Positions 45,367 to 57,298 of a stretch of 64,000 nucleotides of DNA are shown here, in pieces. The notes beneath the pieces are model-generated. The model was given only the letters and a program-made list of their open reading frames with translations, made no database searches and had not been told where the DNA came from. The DNA lies in the NCBI GenBank assembly GCA_004154925.1, contig QJNS01000094.1, positions 124,001 through 188,000 on the forward strand, written 5' to 3'. Origin of the DNA: Monosporascus cannonballus. Its lineage: Eukaryota > Ascomycota > Sordariomycetes > Xylariales. The position numbers were made by a program, and so were the translations under genes. Positions within the stretch are counted from its first letter, which is position 1, and the number at the start of each line of letters is the position of its first letter.

Positions 45367-48300
45367 ATGCCGCGGTTGGGCCCGGACCTTGAGGAGAAGC
45401 TCCAGGAGCTGGAGAAGGAACTGGAGGTGAGTTATTCCTCTATTTTGTTCTGCCCATTGAGCATCCACCCAGATATATACTTATCGGGAAGCGACCGCAC
45501 TCGGCACTGGCCGTTAGCGGGGTAAACATCTCGAGATGCACGCAAACCGAGGGATCCCAATGGCTTCAGGACGTAGACGAGAAAGGGAAAACACGTTGCT
45601 AACACTCAAATCGCCCTCTAGGAAGGTGATATCACAGAAAAAGGGTACGTCTTCCTACTTGGAAACCCACTCCGTCGCATCGACATCGCCGTTGTCGCAT
45701 CTCATTCCGTTCGGTCTAACGCTCTACATTAACACATAGATATCAGAAGCGTCGGACGGCGTTATTCTCTCAATATGGATTCCCCGCCGAGGCCGCTGGC
45801 GGTTTGCGTATACATTCGCCCGATGACACGGATTATGGCGGCAACGATGGATCTCGTAATGCCGCCTTGATGGCTCTAAGCGCCGCGAATCCTGACCGAG
45901 ACTCTCTTTACTCTCCCGCAATCCAGTCACCTGCCGACTGGCTGCCCCAATCGTCTGGACAGCCCGGTTCTGGCTATGGTCGCGACAGCCCCGGCGACTT
46001 CCTCCGCCCGGCTGGTCCGGCGGCCGAACAGCAACCGAACTTGCGTCGTCACCAATCACTCTTCCTAGATGCCGGTCCGAGCTTCCTCCAGGCCATGAAC
46101 CCTGACGACCCGCCCACGCGATCAGGGACAATGGTGTCGGGCGACTACGCCTTCAAGCCCGAGCATCAAGGTGGCTATGGTCAACCGCTATCCGACGCTG
46201 GGGAAGGCAGGACGGGCACAATGCAAGACTCACATGCCTACTTCTCGGATTTTGCAGGGCAGCAGTCCTACGATAACGGCCCTGCCCCTGGTCCGGGTCC
46301 CCGGGGCGAATATGGTGGAGGCATGCACCGATATTCCTCCAGCGACGCATTCTCGCCCACGGCTGCCATGGCTCCCCCTATGCTCACGGCGAATGACCTA
46401 CCTTCCCCCGAGGTGCTACAGTACCTGCAACCTCTAGAGCCTCGTGAGGTTCCTTTTGCTATCCACGACCCACATGACGATAACACCGCTATGTCTTCCT
46501 TCGATAACATTGGCGCCGTCTTGAGACATCGAGGTCGGAATATTCCTAAAAGGTCTGCGTATTGGGTTCTTGACAGCAAAGGGAAGGAGATCGCGTCTAT
46601 CACGTGGGATAAGCTGGCCTTGCGAGCCGAGAAGGTTGCTCAGGTAATTCGAGATAAGAGCTCGCTATATCGCGGCGACAGGGTCGCCCTGGTCTATCGG
46701 GATTCCGAGATTATCGACTTCACGATAGCTCTACTAGGCTGCTTCATCGCTGGTGTTGTCGCTGTGCCCATTAACGACCTGCAAGACTACGCCAAGTTAA
46801 ACCTCATCCTGACATCAACACAAGCCCACCTTGCCTTAACTACCGACAATAACCTCAAGGCTTTCCAGAGAGACATCACCACGCAGAAGCTTAACTGGCC
46901 AAAGGGTGTCGAATGGTGGAAAACGAACGAGTTTGGAAGCTACCACCCGAAGAGAAAAGACGATGTGCCACCCTTGTCGGTGCCGGATTTAGCATACATT
47001 GAGTTCTCGCGGGCACCAACGGGAGACATTCGGGGTGTCGTACTCAGCCACCGCACTATAATGCACCAGATGGCTTGTTTGAGCGCCATCATCCAGGCCG
47101 TGCCTAGCCAAGGGCAGCGGGATACCTTCAACTCGACTCTTCGCGATAAGAACGGTCAAAGAATCGGAGAAGGCGTTACCAGCGAGATTCTCTTATCGTA
47201 TCTTGACCCCCGGCAGGGTATTGGGATGATCCTTGGGGTTCTGCTCAATGTATACAGCGGACATACTACCGTGTGGGTTGAGAACAAGGCCGTCAATCAG
47301 CCCGGCTTATATGCCCATCTCATCACGAAATACAAGGCGACTTTAATGGTGGCTGACTATCCGGGTTTGAGGACGGCCGCTTTCAATTATCAACAGGACC
47401 CGATGACAACACGGAATTTCAAGAAGGGCATGGAGCCCAATTTCCAGCACGTGAAGCTCTGCCTCATCGACACGTTGACCGTTGACGGCGAGTTCCACGA
47501 GGTCTTGGCAGATCGATGGTTGCGGCCTTTGCGGAATCCTCGAGCCAGAGAGGTTGTAGCGCCGATGCTATGCTTGCCCGAGCATGGTGGCATGGTTATC
47601 AGCGTGCGCGACTGGCTTGGTGGCGAGGAGCGTATGGGCTGTGTGCTGAAACTGGAGCTCGAAGACGACTCAGGGGAGGATACCGACAAGGAAGATGGAA
47701 AGGATAAAGGGGAGAAGGAAACTTCCGGACCATCAAACGGATTCGGCAGCCTACTCAGTGGAGGGACGACGACCAAGCAGGAGCAGGACGCTAAGAACGA
47801 ACTCAGCGAGGTGCTCCTAGATCGAGAAGCCCTGAAGACGAACGAGGTAGTCGTGGTTGCGATCGGTGACGAAGCAAGGAAGAAGGCCTCGACTGAACCC
47901 GCCACCGTGCGTGTTGGCGCCTTCGGCTATCCTATCCCGGATGCGACTTTGGCTGTAGTGGACCCTGAAACTGGATTGCTTGCCAGCCCACAGTCGATTG
48001 GGGAGATATGGGTCGATTCCCCGTCTTTGTCTGGTGGCTTCTGGGCCCTTCCTAAGCACACGGAACAGATTTTCCATGCCAGGCCGTATAAGTTTGAGCC
48101 TGGCAACCCGACTCCGACACCCGTTGAACCAGAGTTCCTGAGAACGGGTCTGCTTGGGACAGTCATCGAAGGAAAGGTGTTTGTGCTTGGCTTGTACGAA
48201 GACCGAATCCGCCAGAAGGTGGAGTGGGTTGAGCATGGCCATGAGGTCGCGGAACACCGCTACTTCTTTGTGCAGCACATAGTCGTCAGCATCCTGAAGA

Positions 48301-51300
48301 GCTTAGGCAAGCAGGTCTTCGACTGTTCTGCATTCGACGTCTTCGTCAACGAAGAACATCTCCCGATCGTGGTGCTGGAATCACCGGCAGCATCGACGGC
48401 TCCAGCTACATCCGGTGCACCGCCTAGGCAGCTAGACACCGCCCTGCTGGATTCCATCTCGGAGAGATGCATGGAGGTGCTCATGCAGGAGCACCACCTC
48501 AGGGTATACTGCGTCATGATCACTGCGCCGAACACCCTTCCCCGGGTCACTAAGAATGGCAGGAGGGAGATCGGGAACATGCTATGTCGACGGGAGTTCG
48601 ATCTTGGCAACTTACCCTGTGTCCATGTCAAATTTGGCGTTGAGCATGCAGTATTGAACCTCCCAATCGGGGTGGATCCCATGGGTGGCATCTGGTCAGA
48701 CATCGCCTCGAACTCGAGAGCCGAGATCCTTGGACCCGTTGACAAGCAATACTCGGGCATCGATAGGCGTGAAGTCGTCATAGACGACCGCACTTCCACC
48801 CCCTTAAATAACTTCACTAGCATCACCGACCTAATACAGTGGAGAGTAGCCCGCCAACCGGAAGAGCTTGCCTACTGCACCATAGACAGCAGAGGCAAGG
48901 AGGGTAAAGGTATCACCTGGCGGAAATTCGACACGAGGGTCGCTGCGGTAGCTGTTTATCTCCGAAATAAAGTTCGGATACGACCGCGTGACCACGTCAT
49001 GCTCATGTACACTCATTCCGAAGACTTCGTCTTTGCCGTGCACGCATGCATCAATCTTGGTGCTGTCATCATTCCGATCGCGCCCATGGACGAGCGGCGC
49101 CTCAATGAAGATGTACCTGCGTTCCTCCACCTTATCAACGACTATGGCATTAAGACTGTCCTGGTCAACCACGAGGTGGACCATCTACTAAAGTCAAAGC
49201 CAGTCTCGCAGCATATCAAGCAATCAGCGCAGGTGCTGAAGATAGGCGTACCTAGCATATATAATACCTCTAAACCCCCGAAACAGAACAACGGCCTCCG
49301 CGACCTTGGAATCACCATAGATGCTTCTTGGATACAACCCGGCTATCCAGTAGTTGTATGGGCGTATTGGACACCTGATCAGCGCAGAATTTCGGTGCAG
49401 CTTGGACACGATACGATTCTGGGAATGTGCAAAGTACAAAAGGAGACTTGCCAGATGACAAGCTCAAGGCCCGTGTTTGGTTGTGTCCGGAGTACCACTG
49501 GCTTGGGATTTATCCACTCCTGCCTGATGGGCATCTACATCGGCACACCGACTTACCTCCTTTCCCCTGTTGAATACGCCCAGAACCCGCTCTCACTCTT
49601 CCTAACTCTTAGTAGGTATAAGATTAAGGATACGTATGCGACGCCCCAGATGCTTGATCACGCCATGAACACAATGCCGGGGAAGGGCTTCACGTTACAT
49701 GAACTCAAGAATATGATGATTTCGGCGGATAGTAGACCCCGGGTTGATGTATTCCAGAAGGTCCGGCTCCACTTTGCAGCAACCGGCCTCGACCGGACTG
49801 CCATCAATACCGTCTACTCTCACGTGCTCAATCCCATGATTGCGTCGCGCTCGTACATGTGCATCGAGCCGATTGAGCTTTGGCTCGACCAGAGAGCTCT
49901 GCGGAGAGGTCTGATCATCCCCGTGGATCCAGACACAGACCCCAAAGGCCTCCTCGTCCAAGACTCTGGCATGGTTCCCGTCTCCACCCAGATCGCTATT
50001 GTGAACCCGGAGAGCCGATTACTCTGTCATGATGGAGAGTATGGCGAGATATGGGTCGATTCGGAAGCTTGCGTGAAAGCATTCTATGGGTCTAAGGATC
50101 CCTTTGATTTCGAACGCTTTAACGGATGTACCATCGACGGTGACCCCACCATCCGGTATGTCAGAACAGGCGACCTAGGGTTCCTACACAGCATCAGCCG
50201 GCCAATTGGCCCGGGCGGAGCCCAGGTGGACATGCAGGTGCTCTTCGTTCTCGGCCAGGTGGGTGAGACGTTCGAGATCAATGGACTGAGCCACTTCCCC
50301 ATGGACATCGAGGCCTCGGTGGAACGGTGCCACCGAAACATTATGCGTGGAGGCTGGTAAGTGTCCTCTGATAGTAACATCGGAACAATTGGATACTGAC
50401 TTGTTACTAGCGCCGTGTTCCAGGCGGGTGGCCTCGTCGTCGTGCTTGTTGAGGTCTCGCGCAAGGCGTACCTCGCGTCCATCGTTCCTGTTATCGTCAA
50501 TGCTATCCTGAACGAACATCAGATAGTCGTTGACATCGTCGCCTTCGTTAACAAAGGTGATTTCCCTCGCAGGTAAGTTTATGTTCCATTTCACCTCCTT
50601 ATTAGCAGAACCCCTGCCATGAGTCAACTAGACCGCCGTACTACTCGGCATTCGTCTCAATCTCCTTCCTCGTATGACAAGCTCCCACCAGTATACATTC
50701 GTCAGTTGTCATACTGCGTCATTATACTGAACTCCATCAATAGTCGACTGGGTGAGAAGCAGCGCGGCAAGATATTAGCTGGCTGGGTGACCCGGAAGAT
50801 GCGTACGATAGCACAATTCAATATCCGCGACAATTCGGGAGTGGACGCCTCGGAAAATCCTCATCGCGCTAGCGTCGGCAGTTTGAGGAGTGCGGGCGCG
50901 GCAGGCGCCAGCTCGCTCCGCAACATGGAACATGCACCCCAGATCCTCGAGCAGGAGGAGATAGGCAGACAGATGGACAGGATGGCCGCGCTGCCGGAGG
51001 GCGTCGCGACCCACCAGATGGGGTCGTCAACCGCAGCGCCCTCTGAGTACGAGCGCGGGACGTCCTCGTCCGCCGCGAGCGCCCTCCAGCAATCCATGAC
51101 GCCACAGATCCGTCTCCCGAGCGACCCGCACGACCGCCAGTCCATGTACGACGCCCCCGGTCCGTGGGACCCCAACAACCACTTCCAGGGGCCGCCGGCG
51201 GCACATGGGGAGGGACAGGGCCAGATGCAGGGGTGGGAAGGCCCCACGGATGAGGACGAGTGGACCCGCGAGGCCATCCGTAGCATGGGCCTTGCAGGAG

Positions 51301-51332
51301 ATATGCGTCCGCCGCCGCAGAGGCCTGGCTAG
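45367..51332 (+). CDS. CPS1: CPS1/DIP2-type protein with DMAP1-binding and two AMP-binding domains
   Basis: Five exons: 45367-45426, 45622-45644 (23 nt), 45740-50356, 50411-50572, 50744-51332, giving 1816 residues. All joints have GT...AG and keep the frame. The N-terminus MPRLGPDLEEKLQELEKELE, then EGDITEKG and YQKRRTALFSQYG, is the DMAP1-binding domain of the DIP2/CPS1 family. A disordered linker follows, then two adenylate-forming domains (about residues 270-830 and 1040-1650). The first starts PKRSAYWVLDSKGKEIASITW and the second VARQPEELAYCTIDSRGKEG; late motifs include GEIWVDS in both. CPS1 was described in Cochliobolus heterostrophus as a virulence factor conserved in filamentous ascomycetes; its substrate is unsettled. 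The typical SGTTG phosphate loop is not obvious in either domain (FSRAPTGDIRG in the first), as usual for this family. The C-terminal about 150 residues are low-complexity. Confidence 0.92.
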
Positions 51333-52989
51333 AGGTCGGCTGCCTCTTCAGCTTCGGCTTCGTCTTCGGCTTCGGGCGCCGCCTCCGCCGCTTATAGTCG
51401 TGGGCAAGTGCAGGCGCAGCGGCAGAAGTACCTACCGTACCGTCCTTGCGCACTGAGTAGTGGGGGTTGATGGAGCTGGTGATCAGAGTGGTCAGAGTCA
51501 GGAGCCGGACCAGAGCCAGACTCACGACCAGAAAGAGAGCCAGTGCCAGAACCGGAGCCGGGATCAGACGCAGAGTCAGAACCAGTGATATAGGATTATC
51601 GCTGGGGACGGTGGTGCGTCAGGCCTGGCGTCGAGGATAATTTGAGCAACGAAAACAATTCAGGGACTGCGTCTTGGCCAATCTCGTGCAACTAGTAACT
51701 TGGGTTTTGGATTGAGCCAGGGGACCTAAGTAGTAGTAGGTATGCGACGCGTGACTGACATACGGACCGGGTAGTCTTGTCCGTTTTCTTTTTGACCGCA
51801 TGTAATGGATATTTGCTGATAGGTACGTAACAGCTAGAGTCGGCTCTTTGTTTTTATCGTCTGAGCCGCACCGCGTAAGATAAGTTACACGGTCCTGTGT
51901 GGTTGGTAGGGGAGTAATTGTGATTTTTCTCCCCTCCACTTGCTTGCTTTTGAACAGGTGATCCATTACTTGTGCTTGGTGATATGCAGTAGGTGGTTAT
52001 GCAGTTATAGTGCTCGCTGGACCACTCTATATCACCTTTTTCCCAACGCACTTATTTACACGGCCCCGCCGTCAGGTAGGTTGCTGCGTGGAGAGATAGG
52101 CACGGGAAGGCATAACTTTCCTGGCTTGTAACGCTTCCAGAGAATATTAGAATCCACACCGGCAGTTAAAGGCTCTCTGAAACAAACTCAACTATGGCCA
52201 CATAGAAGAATTGGCCTGAGTGCTTGGGCAGGCGGTGGCGGAGAAGATGTGGAGTTGGGAATGATGCTGATGATGATACAGGAAGAATTGTTGTTCGGGC
52301 GAGTGTGATATCGAATTCCTATTGATGTTATGGATCTCTATGATAAATTCAACAAGGCGGTAAAATAGCCATTTCATGATAATATCGAAGATGAGAGAGC
52401 GTATATATATACCCTAGTGTCTATCTACATGGAGGTCCGGAGATAGATTTCCTTTCCAGCTTTGACTTCGTGGGCGAACTGCACCGGTAATAACCGACCA
52501 TAAGGTCTTTGAATTGCTGTCCGCGTAGATGTAATGGTAAAATAGGTGATGTTTATGTTCTTTAAGCACCTATATTTGTTATGGTGACCAAGGTAACGGG
52601 CATTCTCCATTCTAGGACGGAATACATCGTATTTGTTTACGCTCACATCCATCCCAAACCACGACATGCACCAATGCACAATCTGCGACAACTTGTACAT
52701 GTCGTTGAATCATCTTTTCAAGAGTTCAAGCCTATAATTCATTCAGGCTCTGCTTTCAGAGTCAGCTACGGCGACTCTCTTTTTACCAGCATCGAGGATT
52801 CACGATCCTGACGTCGGACGAAAAACGTGGTAGTGACAAACAAACCACGCGCATCAGTTGATCGGCCTACAGTGATTCCCCTCTCCCGAGATTTTGGGAA
52901 TCCGTAAAGCTCGAGTCTCTGCAGCCATACCCAGAGCCTTTTGCTGATGTTTGCGCCCACCATAACAAACAACGATAATAAGCACCACC
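51333..52989. other. Intergenic; CPS1 3' region with Ser/Ala-coding and Glu/Pro-like repeats
   Basis: Directly after the CPS1 stop the same frame stays open for about 45 codons (RSAASSASASSSASG...). Around 51493-51590 there is a run of GAGCCAG-like repeats. No independent gene seen in the remaining 1.4 kb before the receptor gene. Confidence 0.4.
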
Positions 52990-55900
52990 ATGGCAACCCC
53001 TGGCACCACAACGCCACTCCTCGACCACCCGCCAACGAACCCGAAACTCCTAGCAAACCTCGTCGCGCGCGTGCTGCTCGCGATCCTCGGGACGTGCCTC
53101 TGCTGGGTGCCGCTGCGCCTGCTGGCGCGGAACGGCGAGTTCGCGGCCGTGGTGCTGACGGCGGCCGTCTGCGTCCTGAACCTGGCGACGGTGGTCAACT
53201 CGCTGCTGTGGCGGAGCGACGACTGGCGGTCCTGGCCCTCGGGCCGCGGCCTCTGCGACCTCGAGGTCTACCTCCTGCAGCCGCTGAACACGGCGTACGC
53301 GGCGGCCGTGTTCGCGCTGGTGTGGCGCCTCGCGGGCCGGGTGCGGCCGGCGACGGCGCTGCCGGCCCCGGCCGCCGCCTCGCGGCCGAGGGCGCTGCGG
53401 CGGCGGGCCGTGGTGGTGCAGGCGCTGGTGATCTTCTCCGTCCCCCTCGTCCAGGTCGCGTTCACCTGGTTCGACATCGCGCAGCGGTTCGTCGTCGCCA
53501 CGCTCGTCGGCTGCTCCGCCGTCTACGATAACAGCTGGCCGAAGGTCCTCGTGTTCGATGTCCCGCCCGCTGCGTTCGCTGTCGCGGCCGTGCCTTACGC
53601 TTGTGAGTCCCATCTTCTTCTCGTTACGCTTTTCGTCATCCGTTTCACCATACTACTTTCCTTCTGGTGTCTCAAGCTGTGGAGCACAAGCACATTCATC
53701 TAACCCCTCCCGTAAACAGACCTAACTTATACGCGCTACCGCGCCGTATCGCAAGTCACGAAATCTGCGCTCGGCCCAGGCAACAACCCCGCGGCCCTGC
53801 GTGCCTCGCGGACGCGGCGCCGGCTCTACAACATGTGCCTAGCGATCCTGACGGTGTACCTGCCGTTGCAGCTGTTCTACCTGTCCGCGGGCGTGCGCGA
53901 GACAACGGCGGCGTCGGCGTACCGGGTGTACGACCTCGAACGCGTGCACGGCGAGGAAGACGGCAGCAGCGTCGGCGGCGGCGGTGGCGGTAGTAGTGGT
54001 AGCGGTAGCGGAAACCCATATCCCTGGTCCGCCATTCTGTTCGTGCCCTCGTGGCTCGTGCCCGCGAGCGCCATGAATCAGGCGTACGTCGCCATCGCGA
54101 CGACGGCCGTCATCTTCGTGTTCTTCGGGCTCGGCGAGGAGGCGCGCGGTACGTACCGGCGGTGCGCGCTGAGGATGGGTCTGGGGCGGTGGTGGCCAGC
54201 ACTGCGACGCGACAAGGGCGGCCGTGCTTTTCACCCGAATAGGCGGCCCGATGGCTTTGGACATCGTCGCGATGACGGTGCTGATGACACTCTGGACCTC
54301 GATATATTGCGAGATGGTGGCCAATCGGAGTGGTAGGTCCCTTCCCTTTTGCTCTCAACTCTCCTCTTCTGCTCCATTCTTCCCCCTTCCGTGGTAGTCT
54401 TACTAACAGGAAACAGGGATACTGTCTACGCGCCGGTCCCCCCCAGGACAGCAGCCCAACACCACGGAACCCGGACTTCCCACAGACACACGCACAGCTA
54501 CGTCAACGCCGTCGCCAACAATCACAACAACAAGAGGAAGAACCACGCCCGCCCGGACTCGGCATCCGGCGCCGGCGCGGGCTCTCTGGCGAGCGTGCCG
54601 TCGTCCCCCCTCGAGTCCGCGGCCGTGATCCGGCCGATCATCCCGCCGCGCGGTTCGTCGCTGCGGGACGCCGGCGTCCGGCTCTTCCGGTTGCCGGGCG
54701 TGCCGCCGTCCCTGACGCTGCCGACGCTGCCGTCGCTGCCGAGCGTGATTAGCCTCGGGCGCAGGGGGAAGGGGCGGGCTAAGAGCGGCCGCGGTGATAG
54801 AAGTATGCGAGCCGGGACAGGAGTCGGGGATAGTAGCGAAAAGACTACGAGGACCGAGAGCGGCACTGTGACGGGAAGCAGCGACCGAGAGCGCGCCTAC
54901 GAACCCGATGCCGAAAGTGACCCCGACCACGACCACGACGGGACGCCGGTGCTTCCTCTGCGGAGTATTCAACGGACGGCACACATCGCCTCTCCCTCTT
55001 CGTTCCCATATGCCTCGCGACCACACGCCACAGCCCAAGCACAGCACAACCCCGACCACCTTCGACCCCGGACGCCAACCCCCTGGTCCAGACCAGAAAC
55101 GCAATTCCCGCCGCGCACGAGCTCCCTCACATCCGCATCCACGATGCCAGAGGACGTCGCGGCATCAGCGCCGGCACAACAGCCATCCGAGAGCCCGCGC
55201 ACACCCGCCTCTAACTCGCCCTCCACTCCCCTATCCCTCGACCCCACGGCCTTCTGCGACGCCGTGCAACCGCGTGACCTGCTGTCCGACGCGGACGGCT
55301 CGACGTCGGCGGCGTCTGTTTCCGTGCAGGTATCCGGGTCCGGTTCCGCGTCTGTCGGAGGCCCAGCACAGGTGTACGGACGAGGAGAGGAGCAGACGGT
55401 GTGCGTCCGCATGTCGCCGGCGGCGGAACAGCGACGGGCGCGGCGGGTCTCCACGGCCACGGGCGGGGTACCGCTCTCGGAGGTCGGTAGTCTGGTGTCG
55501 CCGCGGCTCCACGTGCCCGCGTCGGTAGTAGCAGGTGCCGAGGAAGGAGGTCTCGAGCACCGCGGGAACCGAGATAGCAGGGACGGTGGCAAGGATGCAG
55601 CAGCAGCAGCAGCAGCAGCTCACAACGACGGTAGAGCGCCGAACGAAGACGAGCAGCACCGACGCCTAACAGACCAGAACCAAACTCTTCAACGCCAACA
55701 AGCACAGGCCCTCGACAGCAGGAGACGCGAGCCCGCAGTCGAAGATAACCCACATAAAAGCAGCACGACCGCCCCCTATCCCAACAGCAGCAGCGCTCGC
55801 ACGGGCACGAACGGACTTCCGTCGCCCGTGCAGCAGCAGCAGCAGCAGCAGCGGGCGTCCTGGATCGAACTCGGGACGGCGTCGAGGGTCGCGGTCCGGG

Positions 55901-56046
55901 GCCGACGGGTGCGGCCGAGCGTCGTGCTCAACGCGAATGCGATCATGAACAGTATCACCAACACCAACGGCACCACGCGCCCCCATGGCGATGGCAATGG
56001 CAACGCCGTCGATGGTAGCGGGGCGACACCAGGCCGGAATCAGTAA
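52990..56046 (+). CDS. ste3: STE3-type pheromone receptor (GPCR) with long cytoplasmic tail
   Basis: Three exons: 52990-53602, 53720-54332 and 54417-56046, 951 residues; introns of 117 and 84 nt, both GT...AG and in phase. The first 400 residues hold seven hydrophobic spans, from LLANLVARVLLAILGTC, AAVVLTAAVCVLNLATVV and a third near AAVFALVWRL, through VVQALVIFSVPLVQVAF, the span at VPPAAFAVAAVPYA, LYNMCLAILTVYLPLQLFY and AYVAIATTAVIFVFFG. GRGLCDLEVYLLQ, FTWFDIAQRF and PSWLVPAS sit where STE3 proteins have their conserved CD, FD and W-P features, and GLGEEARGTYR follows TM7. STE3 receptors bind lipid-modified a-type pheromone and signal through a G protein. The tail, over 500 residues, is disordered and Ser/Arg/Pro-rich with Ala and Gln runs (CAG repeats at about 55597 and 55831). 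A long Gly/Ser linker (about residue 310) sits in the loop before TM7. Confidence 0.82.
55590..55620 (+). repeat. GCA/CAG trinucleotide run in the receptor tail
   Basis: A run of GCA triplets encoding poly-Ala in the STE3-like tail; a second CAG run at 55830-55850 encodes poly-Gln. Both could vary in length between strains. Confidence 0.7.
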
Positions 56047-57298
56047 CATAACACTCCATCGATGAATAAACTACCCCCCGCGCAGATATCCCGACAGCAG
56101 GTGGGCAACAACGACGACGACGACGACGACCGACAGGGCAACCCGCGCCGAGTGAGTTGTGTGGACAAATAAAGGGGGCTGGGGGGAGGAGAGGAAGAGA
56201 GAGGATGACGTCGCAATTGCATATATGTATACTCACTCTACTGTACGATATCGCTTTTATCTGTCGGTGTCTCTTGTCCTGGCGATTGACGCATCCGCCG
56301 CTCTTTAGCCAACGAATGTTGTTGGACTAGCGCGATCTGTGTTGGGCAAGTCATGGGTGTTCTGTCATGTTTTTGTTCTTGTTGGTAGGCCTGCCTCGGA
56401 GACTAGAAAGACGCCCAAGCCAAGAGAAACACTTCTTCCGTACGCTGGTGCTTCCATCCAGATGGAAGGCTGGTGATGCTGGTGATTAGCAACTTGAATA
56501 CAAATGATCTAACCAGCAGAAGAAAGCACACGATCAGCAGGGAAGATGACGGTCAAGAGCCATCCATGACGGCCCCATCCGACGACGAAAAGTCAAAATC
56601 AACACATCTCAGGAACATTTGATATTTTCGTCGACATAAACCGCCACCATTGTATTTGGGCCCTCGCAGGCGAAGTGTCTGGCACGCGAAATCCGGCAAG
56701 CCGTCTATGTAACAGTTCCGAAATTAGGTCCGCCGTCGCAGGTTTATATTTCCCCGCGTAGGCGTCGAGCCCCGTGCTCATTAAGCATGCAAATCAATAA
56801 ACAGACATCAAACAAGTATCACATCTAGGCGCTCGAACCTCGCCTCGTCGCCTTCCAGGGTCGCATAACACCAAGAACCCGAAACGCCGGAACGCCTCGC
56901 CATGCGACGATAAATGCACTCTACATGAGTTGTACACATAAAACACCGGGGATGAGCTCCTCCGGGGCTGGAGGAAATGGGGAAAAGGAATAATTAGGGT
57001 GCGAGACAACGGTCTCGGATGGGTATCTTCATCAGTCGTACAAAGGTCCCAGCGGAACAGGTAGACGATATTAAAAAAAAAAAAAAGGTAGGATGCAAAT
57101 AGCGTCGAAGAAGTGGTAGGATAATCATCGATAAGATCATGGTTGTCATGAATGCGGCTCGGCCGGTGGAGAGGAGCCCAACACTCCAGTGTTAGGTTGG
57201 TCGGACGTGTCTGGAGGCCCCGACCTCGACGCGCCAGGTGTGCTTGCCGCAGGTGCTATCTCCGGGTCGGGTATCTGGATGTCGAGCTAGAGTTTCTA
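56047..57298. other. Convergent 3' intergenic region
   Basis: About 1.25 kb between the ends of the receptor gene and the ERF4-like gene. It holds a GAC repeat (about 56113-56131) and an A14 run (about 57074). No gene supported. Confidence 0.5.

Noticed and set aside
50869..51525. 218-codon minus-strand frame
   Set aside because: Antisense to the low-complexity CPS1 C-terminus; Arg/Pro-rich shadow.
54403..55104. 233-codon minus-strand frame
   Set aside because: Antisense to the receptor tail; no motif, composition typical of GC-rich shadow.
55590..55855. Triplet-run cluster considered as a CRISPR-like or minisatellite array
   Set aside because: Simple CAG/GCA codon runs inside a coding frame, no spacers.
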